64,000 nt of DNA. Origin: Ochlerotatus camptorhynchus. Its lineage: Eukaryota; Arthropoda; Insecta; Diptera; Culicidae. The DNA lies in assembly GCF_037179485.1 (NCBI RefSeq), contig NW_027040888.1, positions 1,806,001 to 1,870,000 of the forward strand. The letters are read 5' to 3'. How positions within the stretch are numbered: position 1 is the first letter of the stretch; each line of letters starts with the position of its first letter. Both the position numbers and the translations under genes were made by a program. Shown in pieces: positions 10,881 to 21,831 of this stretch. Below the pieces are notes generated by a model that saw only the letters and a list, made by a program, of their open reading frames with translations, searched no databases and was not told the DNA's origin.

Positions 10881-11744
10881 CTATGAGTATCTCAAGATCT
10901 AAGAAGTTCTTTGAAGATCTACGGCGTTCTCTAAGCTTTCACGAAGTTCTCTAAAATGATATGATGTTTGTTCTCTTAACTTCTACGAATTTCTCATGAC
11001 TTCTAAGAACTTCTGTTTTTATAAAATACTACCCGAAAATTTTTTAAAGCAGTGGTGAAGACATCTCATCGATCTTGCTAAAGATGTTGTCTAAATACAC
11101 CTACCATTACTTACTATTGAGTCCGACAATTTTTTTAGAATCTTGTTTTTGAGAAATTGTCGTGAACGAAAAACTTTTTTTTTAGTTTATTAGTTTATTT
11201 GATAAGGCTCAACCGAATTAACTTTACAGAGCCGAGGATTCTTGTTCACTGTACAATACATCATAAAACTATAGTCAAAAGGTACAACGCGATAAACATT
11301 TTATCTTCAGCTATCCAATAAGCCTCCTAAACCAGAACGAAATGCACTTCCAGTGGTTTCACTGTATGGCATATTCGCTTGAACGATGCAAACTACAGCG
11401 TTTAGTATTTCTACAGTCACACCTTACTGAATGCGGATGATTAGTGCAATGTTGAAGGATAGTAGAAGAGCGAAAATATTTCCAAATAGGCTTCAGCAAC
11501 AGAAACATAGAACTAAATAGGTTTTCAACAAAACTAATTGAAGCTTATAAAACACGCAATCAGGCTTCCTAACGTCAATGTAGATTTGCATTGCAGACGT
11601 TACTGACGATAATGTCATTGTCTTGACAACCCTGTTTATAAGAAAATTAACAGTCATTCTTTGTACAGTAAGGTAATATTGAAATGCATTTCATCCTGAA
11701 TCATCTACGGTATGTCTGGTGATTAAGTTATTAAAAGCTTTTGC
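10881..11744. other. Non-coding stretch with degenerate short repeats
   Basis: About 10890-11010 is a run of variants of aagttct/gatctaagaag. A T-rich stretch near 11175-11200 followed by a decayed sequence could be a LINE 3' end on the minus strand, but no protein supports this. Nothing else was recognised. Confidence 0.3.
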
Positions 11745-12016
11745 GGAACCTCCCTTAGCTCAGTCGGTAAAGGCTCAGCTACAAAGCAAGACCATGCTGG
11801 AGGTGGCTGTGTTCGATTCCTGGTCTGGTCTAAGAATTTTTCGTTTTAGGAAAATTTCTCGACTTTCCTGGGCACATTATATGATTGTAATTTGCACCCA
11901 ATTATACTTATGGTACAGGCATCGAATGCTCTCAATTAATAACTGTGGAAGTCCTTCTAGAACATTGAGTTGAGAGCACACAATAAGCTTGAAATGCGAG
12001 GAAGAAGAAGAGGCTT
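11745..12016 (+). mobile_element. Feilai-like SINE, nearly full length
   Basis: The tRNA-like head has box A (ttagctcagtcggtaaaggc) and box B (gtgttcgattcctggtct). It is followed by the shared SINE body (cgactttcctgggcac, tctcaattaataactgtgg) and ends in a GAAGAAGAA-type tail. This is the best-preserved copy of the family in the window; others are at 365-581, 28196-28456 and 54722-54885. It would be transcribed by RNA polymerase III and mobilised by a LINE; this is family knowledge, not seen here. Confidence 0.85.
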
Positions 12017-12837
12017 ATATGAATTATTAGTATAAAGGAGCAACCTGCATTAATCAAGGGAAATTCTTGTTATCCTGCATAACGCCTTCTAGAGAAATCA
12101 ACTGTGCCATACAGACTACAAATATGTCCTGGACCGTTCGAACATGTTCGTTCGTATGTGCATGCCACGAATAAAAAAACGAACCCACCTTCTTGAACAA
12201 ACAGGTGGACATAAATCAAACATGACAACACGCCTAAAACTTGCCATAAACCATCAGGCATCCTGAAGCATAAGGATAAAATTTACACCTTTCAGTGTAA
12301 CAATCATTTCCTTGCCATGCCCGAAGTTTGCACCATGAAACAGTCCTAAAGGGATGATTACAGCGCAAAGTTCGACTCGAAAAAAAATCTCCGCAACCAT
12401 CCAGACAAAGAATGGGGTAGTTTCCGTCTTGCGTTTACCGTGGAAGCGATTTCGATCAATATCCTAACGGTGACGTCATTAATATGGACATTAACTTAAA
12501 AAAAGGTCAACATCGTATGCGAGTCCATTGATGCCGTCGATCGGTACACAGCAAAAAATTCTGACTTCTACTTGTGATGTTAACATTGATGCGTGGAAAC
12601 TTATATTTAATTTCCCGCAAACCTGCAACTAACAAGAAATTGTGCATTGTTCAATATAACAGAAATTTACAATACTTATTCGAACTGTGTGCGTTGCTTG
12701 TTGTAGCAGGACTCGTTTACTACCGACCATCCATTAGCTACTAACACTCCTGGCCGCCCACTTCAAATATTATTATTTGTCCTAGTACGCACAGACACAC
12801 ACACTCACCTGTATAGGAACTTTATGTATGTGTGCAC
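12017..12837. other. No recognised feature
   Basis: I see no coding sequence or clear repeat here apart from a short acacac run near 12790-12805. Confidence 0.3.
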
Positions 12838-13246
12838 TAGGGTGGGTCAAGTTTATATGGTGGATCACAACCCCCGGCTCTTCACAGCTCTTTCTATTTG
12901 TATTGCGGTCCGCAGCAAATGTGCCAAATTTGAACGAACTCGGTTACGATCTGAATTTTTTTGAATAGATTTAAAGTTTGTATGGGAAAATGTATGGGAA
13001 ATGAAATAAAACTATTAATTTGCTTGTCATAAATTTCAAAAATCGCTCAATTTTTGCCAAAACTGGGACTTAGATTAAGAAAACTATACAGAACAGTCGA
13101 ATCGATTTGCGGTCTTCGACGAAGTGGTTCTGTATAGTTTTCTCAATGTAAGACAAAGGTTTGGGAAAAATGAGAGATTGTTGGGGACCTCAATACGAAT
13201 GGAAAGAGCTATGAGGAGCAGGGGCTTGTTAAGTTGACCCACCCTA
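12838..13246. mobile_element. Foldback element with TAGGGTGG ends (copy 1)
   Basis: It starts tagggtgggtcaagttta and ends taagttgacccaccctagt-side, giving a 14-bp terminal inverted repeat. Inner arms pair too: aaaactatacagaac near 13080 versus gttctgtatagtttt near 13126, and aaatttgaacga with later complements. The flanks read cac on the left and gtg on the right, so no clean direct target duplication is visible. It is related to 28681-29234. Confidence 0.8.
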
Positions 13247-15513
13247 GTGAGCACCGTTGCACACTAAAACGGTTTAGTTACCTATGCCTTTGGTGGAACC
13301 CGTGTGCCCGCCAGCGTAGTTTGCCGCTTTTTTTTTACTATAGACCAGCCAACACTGATCAATTATTTAAATTTTTCCTGCTGCCCGTGTTGTGCTGCGC
13401 TTACTTATTTAGTTTTTTCTTCTTCGATCCTGACCTGCATGTCCTGGTTGCCTGCCCTAGTTCGGTTCGGAGCCCTCCAGATAGACGGTGCCGGACGGAC
13501 AGGGCAATATGGTAGGTGACATTTGCTTTATCTTTTTTCGATCAGAAAATTATGCACCGTTTCCGAGCTACCTATAAAGTTCGTAAAGAATGCTGGACGT
13601 GGGAAATCGGGGCAGGGTATAATTGGGTATTTGATTACTGTGGATTTGCATCTCGAAGGGTACGGTCTCAGATGGGATCAAATCGAATTAGGCGTTATGA
13701 TGTTATCCAATGGAATGTCAATGTCGTTACAAATTCGTAACCCCGAACTTTTTGGCTGAATTTATTCAACACGCCACATTACGAGGTACATAAATAGCTT
13801 TGCATATAGTTTCACGGGTGCTTGGAATATCTAAAATTCAGTTGATTTTAAACTCGGCATTTTAGGTTTGGAGACGGAGGGAAGTTCTATGATACTTATA
13901 CTTGATTGCGGATGCATGTCTTGTTCAGACTATGGAGCTATAACATGTTACAGGGGCTGTAGTGTGAACAAGGCATACAGCACATTTACAAAATCCCGAA
14001 CTTATATAAACTTCCAAGATTCTAACCTGGGCAACCTATCAAAACTTTCATAAATTTCAACATCTCTAACGATAAAATTTCAAGCCACGATACGTCTTCA
14101 CGGTAAATTTTCATATTTTTAAATTTTCAAATTCAGTACACTAACCAGAAACTGGGAAAGCTTACCACCCGATAAAAATACGTTTTCAGAAAAAAAAACT
14201 TCAAAAACTTCACAGAAGTCCAGAGATCTTCAGAACAACCTCAAGAGCTTCATAGAAGTCCATGGAAATTTTAAGAAGATCCGTGAACTCCACGATTGTT
14301 TCTTTTGACGTACGACTACATCTGTGATTTCTATATGGGGGTACACTTTGTGAAAACCGAAAATGAAACATGTAACAAAATTATGAAAGATTTTGGAAGT
14401 TAATAACTCAGCTGCCGCTGGATGAATTTCAATAATTTTATCACCAATCGATCAGAAATATTTCTACAAATCTGTTAAATTAAAACTTTGTCATTTTTCA
14501 AAACGTCACTATTCAAAATTGCACGTTTGTGCAACTGTTGCTATGATAATTAAAATTATCACCGATCGCCTGCGAAAACACAGATTTCGAAGTTGATTTC
14601 CATCCGGTCTCACCAAACGGTGTTTATTCAATCACCGCGTAGTGAGTGGTGGTGTTCTCCAGTTCACAACGAAAGGCTCTCCACAAGCAGCCACCTACCA
14701 AGGCTTCCCACAACCGCTAATCGAATTCAGTTCCAATCACCGTGTGTGGTGGTGTCCAGTCGTCGGCATCAGCTGCAGCAGCAGCAGTGCTTTAAGAGCG
14801 TGGGGTTGAACATTGTTCTCCAGTACGCAACGAAAGGCTACCTGCAAGCAGTGCGCTGCAGCACACATGAGCATCCATAGAAAGAGGAAGAAGCTGCACC
14901 GCTATTGATCGGAATCAGTAGCTCCTCGTGAGCCACTGTGGGCCATCTATGTCAAGCGCGTCATGCAAAAGAGTATAAACAGAGAGAACCCCGCAAAAAT
15001 TCCTATGGATACACAAAAAACAAACTCCTGCTGCAGTTAACAATAGTCCTACCTACGTCACCATTGCGTACAACCATCACTACTGCTTGCTACCGTACGT
15101 TCAGATCTGAATTCGAAGTGTATTGGCAACAGCGCACGCACGAACGAATGAAAGCTGTAACAGTCGCATCTATACCCGCTTGGAACGGGCTTAGAACGTA
15201 GTGAAAAGATCGTATAAAAATGTTACCAACTTATTTTGGACACTTATCAAATGAGAATCATCAAAAGAGCTACAAAAAAAAAATTCCGGTTGGTCGATCG
15301 TGCTATTATCTCAGATTTCTGATTAAATTGGTAAGTAAATCAATCAAAATTATATGAATTCATTGTTTTTAAATATATTTCTTGTTTATCAGGCGATTCA
15401 AAATGGGAAAAAGCGGCGAAACACGTAGAGTGGTCCACTCTGAGTTTTCCTAGTTTTCCTAGTTCCTAGTTTTCTACAAAAGTTTTCCTATCTCCCAAAC
15501 GCATTTAACTAAG
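13247..15513. other. Long unassigned stretch
   Basis: Open frames around 13234-13740, 13868-14053, 14593-14880 and 14938-15201 encode peptides with no family I recognise and have no shared codon pattern, so I do not call them genes. About 14190-14300 is a degenerate run of cttcanagaagt-type repeats similar to that at 10890-11010. The 14600-15200 part is CAG/CAC-rich and could be an old LTR or UTR; there is no second copy to show it. Confidence 0.3.
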
Positions 15514-15676
15514 GGGCTGTTCATAAACTACGTAGACGCTTTAGGGGGGTGGGAGCGCTTGGCAGATGTCTACGGTCCATACAATTTTTCAAATTTTGTG
15601 TTTGAGACTGTCTTCTACGGAAGGGGGGGGGGGTTGAAATCTCTCAAAAACCGTCTACGTAGTTTATGAACAGCCC
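15514..15676. mobile_element. MITE with 25-bp perfect TIR
   Basis: gggctgttcataaactacgt followed by agacg at 15514-15538 is repeated as a perfect reverse complement at 15652-15676. The inside is G-rich (runs of six and eleven G on the plus strand). The flanks (ta on the left and ata on the right) are compatible with a TA target duplication. The perfect ends suggest a fairly recent insertion. Confidence 0.85.
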
Positions 15677-15792
15677 ATACAAAAAATAATATGGACTGCA
15701 AGTATAGAGTCAGGTCTCCGTATTAAGATTTACTTCTGAATGATTTTTTTTATGGTATGATCAGTTGTTTCCTTATGTTATATTATATTTCC

Positions 15793-17473
15793 TCCGTTAC
15801 TCGCGCCAACTTTTGTAACACGAGTACTCACGCGTTGTACTTTGTACAACAGTGTGAGTTTTCCATTTCCATTTTGCAGCCGAGCTACCAATCGATCTGA
15901 AATCAACTAGTATTCCTTAAAAAACTTGCTTTTAACTAAACAAGCTAAATATTTATTACAGTTAACCCCCAAAATATGCGGATAATATAGAAAATGTAAA
16001 TGGAAACCGCGTAAATGGAGTCCATACTACGAGGGTTCTGACTTAATTGGTTACAACATGGAATATCTCGAGATCCTCGAGAGAAAGTTACTGTCTTTGC
16101 CAAAGTAGTTCTAGAGATCATTACCTTTTTGCTGGTGGACAGTAGTTCAAAATTTACTCACTACATAGCGCTAGTATACATGTGAAGTTCTCGCATGTGA
16201 TATATCTCGAAATACTGACCAGATAGAAAGTTACTGTCTTCGAAAAAGTTGTTCAGGAGTTCAAAGCCTATAGTTCAGAATTGTTTCACTATATGGTGCT
16301 AGTATATACGTGAAATTCTCATATAAAATATCTCGAAATCCTGATCATATAAAAAGTTACTGTCTTCGGCAAAGTTGTTCAGGAAGTCAAGGCCTTTTTG
16401 CTGGTAGACTTAAGTTCAGAGTTTTCTCACTTTGCAACGCTAGTATACATGAGGAATTCTCGCATATAAAATATCTCTAGATCCTGACCAGACAGAAAGT
16501 TACTGTCTTCGGCAAAGTTGTTCAGGATGTTAGGATCTTTTCGTTGGTGTACAGTAATTCAGAATTTTCCCTTTACGTGGCACTAGTATGCGGGTCATTC
16601 AGAGATATTTTATATGCAAGGATTTCACGTGTCTTTCAACGTCACCTAGTGAGAAAATTATGTACTTTCCACCAACGATAGGGTTTGATCTCCTGGACAA
16701 CTTTGCCGATTACAGTACATTTTTAGCAGGTCTTGAGATATATCATATGCGAGAATTGCACGTATATACTAGTACCATGAAGTGAAATATTCTGAACTAC
16801 CGTCCACTAGCCAAAAGGCCTTGATCCCCTGAACAACTTTGCCCAAGACAGTAACATTCTATCTTGTCATGCTCTCTAGATATTTTATATGAGAGAATTT
16901 AACGTGTATACTAGAACTACATAGTGAGAAAATTCTGAACTATTCTACACCAAGCAATAGGCTTTGACCTCCTGAACAACTTTTTCAAAGACAGTAACTT
17001 TCTATTTGGTCAGGGTCTCGAGATATATCATATGCGAGAAGTGTATATGTATACAAACGCCACGTGGTGAGAAAATTCTGAACTACTGTCTACCAGTCGA
17101 AAAGTCTTGACACATGTATACTAGCACCACGAAGTGAGATAATTCTGAACTATTGTACATTAAGAAATAGGCTTTGACCTCCTGAACAACTTTGCCAAAG
17201 ACAGTAACTTTCTATCTGGTCAGGATCTCGAGATATTCCATGTTGTAACCAATTAAGTCAATCCCACGTAGTATGGACACCGTTTACGCGGTTTCCATTT
17301 ACATTTTCTATATTATCCGCATTTTGGGGGTTAATTGTAATCAAAGTTTAGCTTTTTTAGTTCAAAATAAGTTTTTTGAGGAATACAAGTTGGTTTCAGA
17401 TCGATTGGCAGCAACAAAATGGCAATGGAAAACTCATATGTGTTGTACAAAGTACAACAGCGCGAGTAACGGG
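15793..17473. mobile_element. 1.7-kb foldback with internal module arrays
   Basis: The outer ends ccgttactcgcgc / gcgcgagtaacgg are inverted repeats. Pairing continues through ttgtactttgtacaac, the ggaaaccgcgtaaatgga area and tatgcggataatatagaaaa with their complements on the right (17200-17473). Between the arms are four copies of a roughly 130-150-bp module on the left (aagttactgtctt at about 16088, 16228, 16354, 16499) and four in opposite orientation on the right (about 16709, 16848, 16990, 17200). The turn is near 16600. There is no transposase inside, so it would depend on another element. It is immediately followed by a separate MITE at 17491. Confidence 0.85.
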
Positions 17474-17490
17474 GGGTTAACTTTTATGCA

Positions 17491-17699
17491 TACCGTAAAA
17501 CGGGGTGTAATTGATCAGCGGGGCAAAATTGATCGCTGAAATTTCTCGTGATATTTTTTCATGTGTAACATGTTTTTCGTTACTAAGCGTACGAATGTAT
17601 CTTTGTATACATTGTAAAAATATTATGCATAAGTACAATATTGAGTATACTCAGCGATCAAATTCACCCCGCTGATCAATTTCACCCCGTTTTACGGCA
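17491..17699. mobile_element. MITE with ACGGGGTG-type TIR
   Basis: The left end accgtaaaacggggtgtaat-tgatcagcggggcaaaattgatcgctga pairs with the right end tcagcgatcaaattcacccc-gctgatcaatttcaccccgttttacggca over about 48 bp with few mismatches. The core is AT-rich and non-coding. Confidence 0.85.
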
Positions 17700-18044
17700 C
17701 CTTCTTTGAAAATTTTCCCACCTAGGCGGACCTAACAAATGTGAGATAGGAAGAAGTGACCGTCGTAATTAATTTTAGGCTCATAGGTTGAAAGAACTTC
17801 AGCATGTCCAAATTATATTCATTCCCATTCAGTGTGTCCAAAATATATTATGGACACTGTCCAAAATCAAGTGGAAGGGTCCAAAATATGTGAATATCAT
17901 GATGTGAAAAGAATTATTTTTCGAGTATATATCAATAAATAAAACATCTAGTGACATTTTACATCCAAGATGAGTAGCTTTCGAACACATCCGCATGTAA
18001 ATTGCATAATAATAATAAACAAATAATATTATTTTGACATAAAC
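17700..18044. other. Spacer before RTE-like fragment
   Basis: AT-rich, with a small palindrome (gtccaaaatatattatggac near 17836-17856) and repeats of gtccaaaat. No coding content was seen. Confidence 0.3.
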
Positions 18045-19600
18045 GTGATCTCACTTCCTCTAGGGGTCCAAAATCAGTTGGTTACCCTACGGTGGCTTAG
18101 ATCTGGAGAACGTGAATTCAGGGCGGTAGATCCTATCGCCAACACATCGTTCAAATACCATATCTCCTACAGCGGTGGCGATAGAGCAGAACACGGAGTT
18201 GGTTTCGTAGTGATTGGGAAACAGATGAAGCGGGTTATGCGGTGGAAACCGGTTAGCGAGCGCATCTGCATTCTGAGGATTCGTGGCAAATTCTTCAATT
18301 ACAGCCTGATCAACATCTACGCACCGACTAATGATAAATCCGATGACGTGGAGGACGCGTTTTATGAAAGCCTGGATAAAACCTATGATGAGTGCCCTAA
18401 ACACGACGTGAAGATTGTCATCGGAGATGCAAACGCGCAGGTCGGAAGAGAGGAATTCTTTCGCCCAATCATTGGAACAGAGAGCCTTCACCCTGCAACG
18501 AATGATAATGGCCTGAAGCTGATAAACTTCGCAGCTGCACCCACTTTGCACGCAAGGATATCCGAAAGCACACCTGGAGACACCCTAATGGCGAAACTTG
18601 CTCCCAGATCGATGTTGGTGGATGGTCGGCATTTCTCGGATGTCATAGATGTCAGGACCTTCAGGGGTCCTAATATCGACTCGGATCACTATCTCGTTGT
18701 CGCGAAAATTCGAGCGCGTCTATCGACCGTTACGAGTTCGAGAAACCGGAGATCGATGCGTTTCAACATCCAGCGTTTGACAGTAGATGGTGTTGCTGCA
18801 GAGTACCACCAGAAGCTGAATGAGCGGATAGCGGAAATCAACGTGAACGAGAATCTCAACAATCTGTGGGAAGCTGTCCACGGAGCGGTGAGCACAACAG
18901 CACGAGAGGTGATAGGTACAGCTCAGAGGCGCCCCCGGAACGGGTAGTTTGACGAGGAGTCGGATGTTGGTGTCTGGTACCCGTCAGAACAGAGAGCGGT
19001 ACAGAGTAGCAAGATCAGCCGAGAAACGAACCCATCGCAGGAAAAAAAAGGCAGTACGAGGAACGCGTTATTGCTGAGGCGCAAGAAAGTATGGAGCAGA
19101 ATGATATGTGAAGGTTTTACGCAACTGTCAATGGCGTGAGGAGTAAGACAGCGAAGGTACCGTGAAGGTAATCTGCTGACAGATAAAACCATGGTGGCTG
19201 CCAGGTGGAAGGAGTACTTCGAGACGTTGCTGAACGGAGAGAACGAGAGAGCATCTACAAACAGAACACACATCGACGACGATGGTCAAGCTGTGGAACC
19301 ACCAACGCTAGAAGAGGTGAAAAAGGCGATACGAGAGCTGAAAAACAGTAAGGCTGCGGGGAAGGACGAGCTCCCGGCCGAACTTCTCAAACACGGAAGT
19401 GAGCAGCTGCACCAGATGATCCACCGTATACTGCTCAAGATATGGGAGGAGGAAGAATTGCCCGCTAGTTGGTTGGATGGTCTCGTTTGTCCCCTCTACA
19501 AAAAGGGACACAGACTGGAGTGCGCCATGTATAGAGACAGCCGTTGGAATACTGTCATGAGGCGGTACTTTTGGTATGCCTGCTGCTGCAGTACATTTCC
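18045..19600 (+). pseudogene. RTE-like LINE, endonuclease and partial RT
   Basis: 18045-18947 (300 codons) encodes the apurinic-type endonuclease of a LINE: FFNYSLINIYAPTNDKSDD, KIVIGDANAQVGRE and the catalytic SDHYLVVAKIRAR. 19191-19613 carries the N-terminal part of the RT region (YFETLLNGENE, NSKAAGKDELPAELLKHG, LPASWLDGLVCPLYKKGHRLEC), a signature of the RTE clade and of proteins often mislabelled craniofacial development protein 2-like. The N-terminal WNVRTL motif and everything after RT motif 1 are missing. A stop and a frameshift separate the halves. It is dead at both ends. Confidence 0.85.
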
Positions 19601-19924
19601 TCAGCGGCTGTAAAATTCAAATTCCATCAGATGCGTTTCAATTGTGTTTTTTCCTAATATCTGCAGCAGTCGGTGAAACTTTATCGCCTTAATCACCGTC
19701 TTGGTTCGGATTCCACTACTTTTGGTCTCACAAAACAATACCAATACTTGAGATTTTTTCTTCTTCAAAACAAAACTTTTACACTGTCAAAATACCGAGT
19801 TGCCAAGCATGCCATTATTCACAAGCAAACAATGTCAGTTAAATGACGGGCACTCTCGGAACTACCGAGATTAAAGGAGATTTTCGACATGATTGAAGTG
19901 CATCCTTTTGGATGTAATATTAAA
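19601..19924. other. No recognised feature
   Basis: Nothing coding or repetitive that I can support. Confidence 0.3.
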
Positions 19925-20657
19925 ATTTATTTTTTGCTGTGCACCATAAGTCGCGGATAGCATTGGTGCTAGCGAAAAACGGTGATGTGAAGCGTGTAGT
20001 TCGGGAAAAATTTCTTGCCGCCTTGGGCCTCGATATGTTTACAGGTGTGCGGGGCCTATTTATGGATTTAAAAAAGGAGATTCCCATTTCGCTGCATTTC
20101 CGAAAAGGGGAACACATTGTATCAAAGGAACAACAAATTGTGTTTCCTTTGTAAGACGGAGGGGCATCGGATGAATTTCTGCCCCAAGCGGAAGGATCGG
20201 AAGCAGCCACTACAACAACGAACGGAACAAGAAACCCAACAACGGAATGAGGAAGAGACCAGTACGTACGCTGGTGTAGTGACTGAAGGTGCATGTGACG
20301 TCCCCGGACGCCGATAAGAACAATGGAGAGGAAGCAAGCGCTGTTTTCAAGTACAAAAACGATGCGTATTACTACTACAAGTTTGGGATATTGAACTATA
20401 CCGGGATGGAGCGGATACAGAACGAAGAGGAGGCCAAACGGCTAACGCTGCTGAAGGAAAAACAATTGGCAGAAGCAATGGAGTTTAAGGCACGGATGAA
20501 AGCTAAACTCAAGTCACCTCCAAGGAAGAGTAAGAAGACCTTATACACTATGTGCTTCTTAATACTTTAATGTGATTACTAAATTATTTAATGGTTCTCG
20601 GTTCCTTGGAGCCCTTTTGGACAGCTGAGCCTAACAAATAAACTATTGAAAAAAAGG
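19925..20657 (+). pseudogene. ORF1-only LINE-like piece with zinc knuckle
   Basis: Frames 19939-20154, 20117-20317 and 20289-20570 together read as one broken Gag/ORF1-like protein. The middle piece has a CCHC knuckle (CFLCKTEGHRMNFC) followed by a basic and Q-rich stretch. The last piece is charged and helical (MERIQNEEEAKRL). It is followed closely by a 3' UTR and aataaactattgaaaaaaa at about 20637-20655, a LINE-like tail. No endonuclease or RT sequence lies between the ORF and the tail. It could be a half-LINE or a deleted copy; I cannot name the family. Confidence 0.5.
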
Positions 20658-21277
20658 AAATTTTTAATTGTTTTGTATTAAAGTTTTAATCGCTTAAACC
20701 GCCCCTTGATTGAAACAAAAAACCTTTGTACGCTCTAAATAATGCAGAAATCAAAAGTTTTAGAAACTTTAGGGAAATCATTTTACAATTTAGAACAATT
20801 TTAATGAATTTTTTCAATATTCTATATTATTGTTTAAATTGCTTGAGCACCGAAAAAACTGATGAAGGCAGAAAAATGGATTTGTTAGAAGAACTTCTTT
20901 TGATTTTAAGACAAATTGATGTAAATACTCATTCATACCAAGCGTTAGTATAGACTTTTTATTGTAGTTTTTGAACTAAAGTATCGTACCAAACGTATGA
21001 TAGATTCGTTCAAGTCGAAATAATTGATATATTTGATGTATTCTGCTACATATGACGGAAATAGGCGTTTATACCGACATAGATTCCTACCCTATCTGTA
21101 ATGTCGTGGAAATTGAAAAATTAATTCCAGAAATGCATTGTCCAGGAATTTTTTAAACATTTTCTAAGTCTGAAAAATCTTGAATCTTTGAAAACCCAAG
21201 TAATCCATGAAACATTAACATAAGATTTTACTAACCCCAGGATTTATACTGTTTTATCAAATTAAACATAGTTTTGT
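20658..21277. other. AT-rich spacer
   Basis: One open frame (20726-20953) encodes an unrecognised AT-biased peptide. A short piece at about 20976-21000 (gaactaaagtatcgtaccaaacg) resembles part of the elements at 31860-32340 and 50271-51171, so it is probably another fragment of that family. Confidence 0.35.
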
Positions 21278-21480
21278 AGCGACGCCGGTGGTGTAGTGGT
21301 AAGCGTGACTGCCTCTCACCCCAAAAGGCCTGGGTTCAATCCCATTCGGCGCCGCCGGGACGTAAAGCCGTTGGTCCCCGGTGCATGAGTTGATGGGTCC
21401 ATAAGTAGGGTCCAGATGTGGGAGCTGTACGGAAAACAAGATCGACGGAAAACAAATAATGGAAAAAAAATATGTTTCCA
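21278..21480 (+). mobile_element. tRNA-derived SINE, family 2 (Glu-tRNA-like head)
   Basis: The head has box A (tggtgtagtggtaagcgtga) and box B (gggttcaatcccattcg) with a tRNA-Glu-like anticodon region (ctctcacc). The body reads ccgttggtccccggtgcatg and caagatcgacggaaaacaaa, followed by an A-rich end. The same family is present in reverse at 27830-28095 and as a head fragment at 61432-61478. It lacks a good acceptor stem, so it is not a functional tRNA gene. Confidence 0.8.
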
Positions 21481-21534
21481 TTGGGATTTGTTTAGTTGAA
21501 TGGGTCATTACACAGTGGTCCAGAATGCAGATTT

Positions 21535-21548
21535 AGGTGGAATGATAT
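21535..21548. repeat. Target site duplication of the LINE (left copy)
   Basis: aggtggaatgatat, identical to 25972-25985. It lies in the left arm of the foldback; the same sequence occurs uninterrupted as the complement atatcattccacct in the right arm near 27628-27641, which confirms the pre-insertion site. Confidence 0.95.
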
Positions 21549-21831
21549 CAGTCCGCATCGTGCTCTCTTGCCGTGCGGATCTATTTGCTTTTTGCTTAAG
21601 GAAGTGTTACTACTACCTAAAGCTACAACAAATTTAAACAGCACTTTTCAGTGCTCAACCTGTAAAAATTGTCTACCTTGTTCAACTCCTCTTATTCCTC
21701 TTCGATCCTTGTTTGGACCCTACCCGAGGTAATCCTTCTTGGATATCGATTTGGAAAATTCCTCTTCGATCCTTCAGATTCTTATAGTAATCTGCTTGGA
21801 AGTCGATTTGGATAAAAAATTTACTGCCGCC

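Noticed and set aside
13234..13740. Overlapping open frames as a host gene
   Set aside because: They overlap in different frames, begin within the end of a foldback element and show no family motif.
18087..18551. Minus-strand ORF over the RTE endonuclease
   Set aside because: It is antisense to a well-supported endonuclease domain.
21278..21360. tRNA gene
   Set aside because: Boxes A and B are present, but the acceptor stem does not pair properly and a SINE body follows; a second copy shows the same extended structure.
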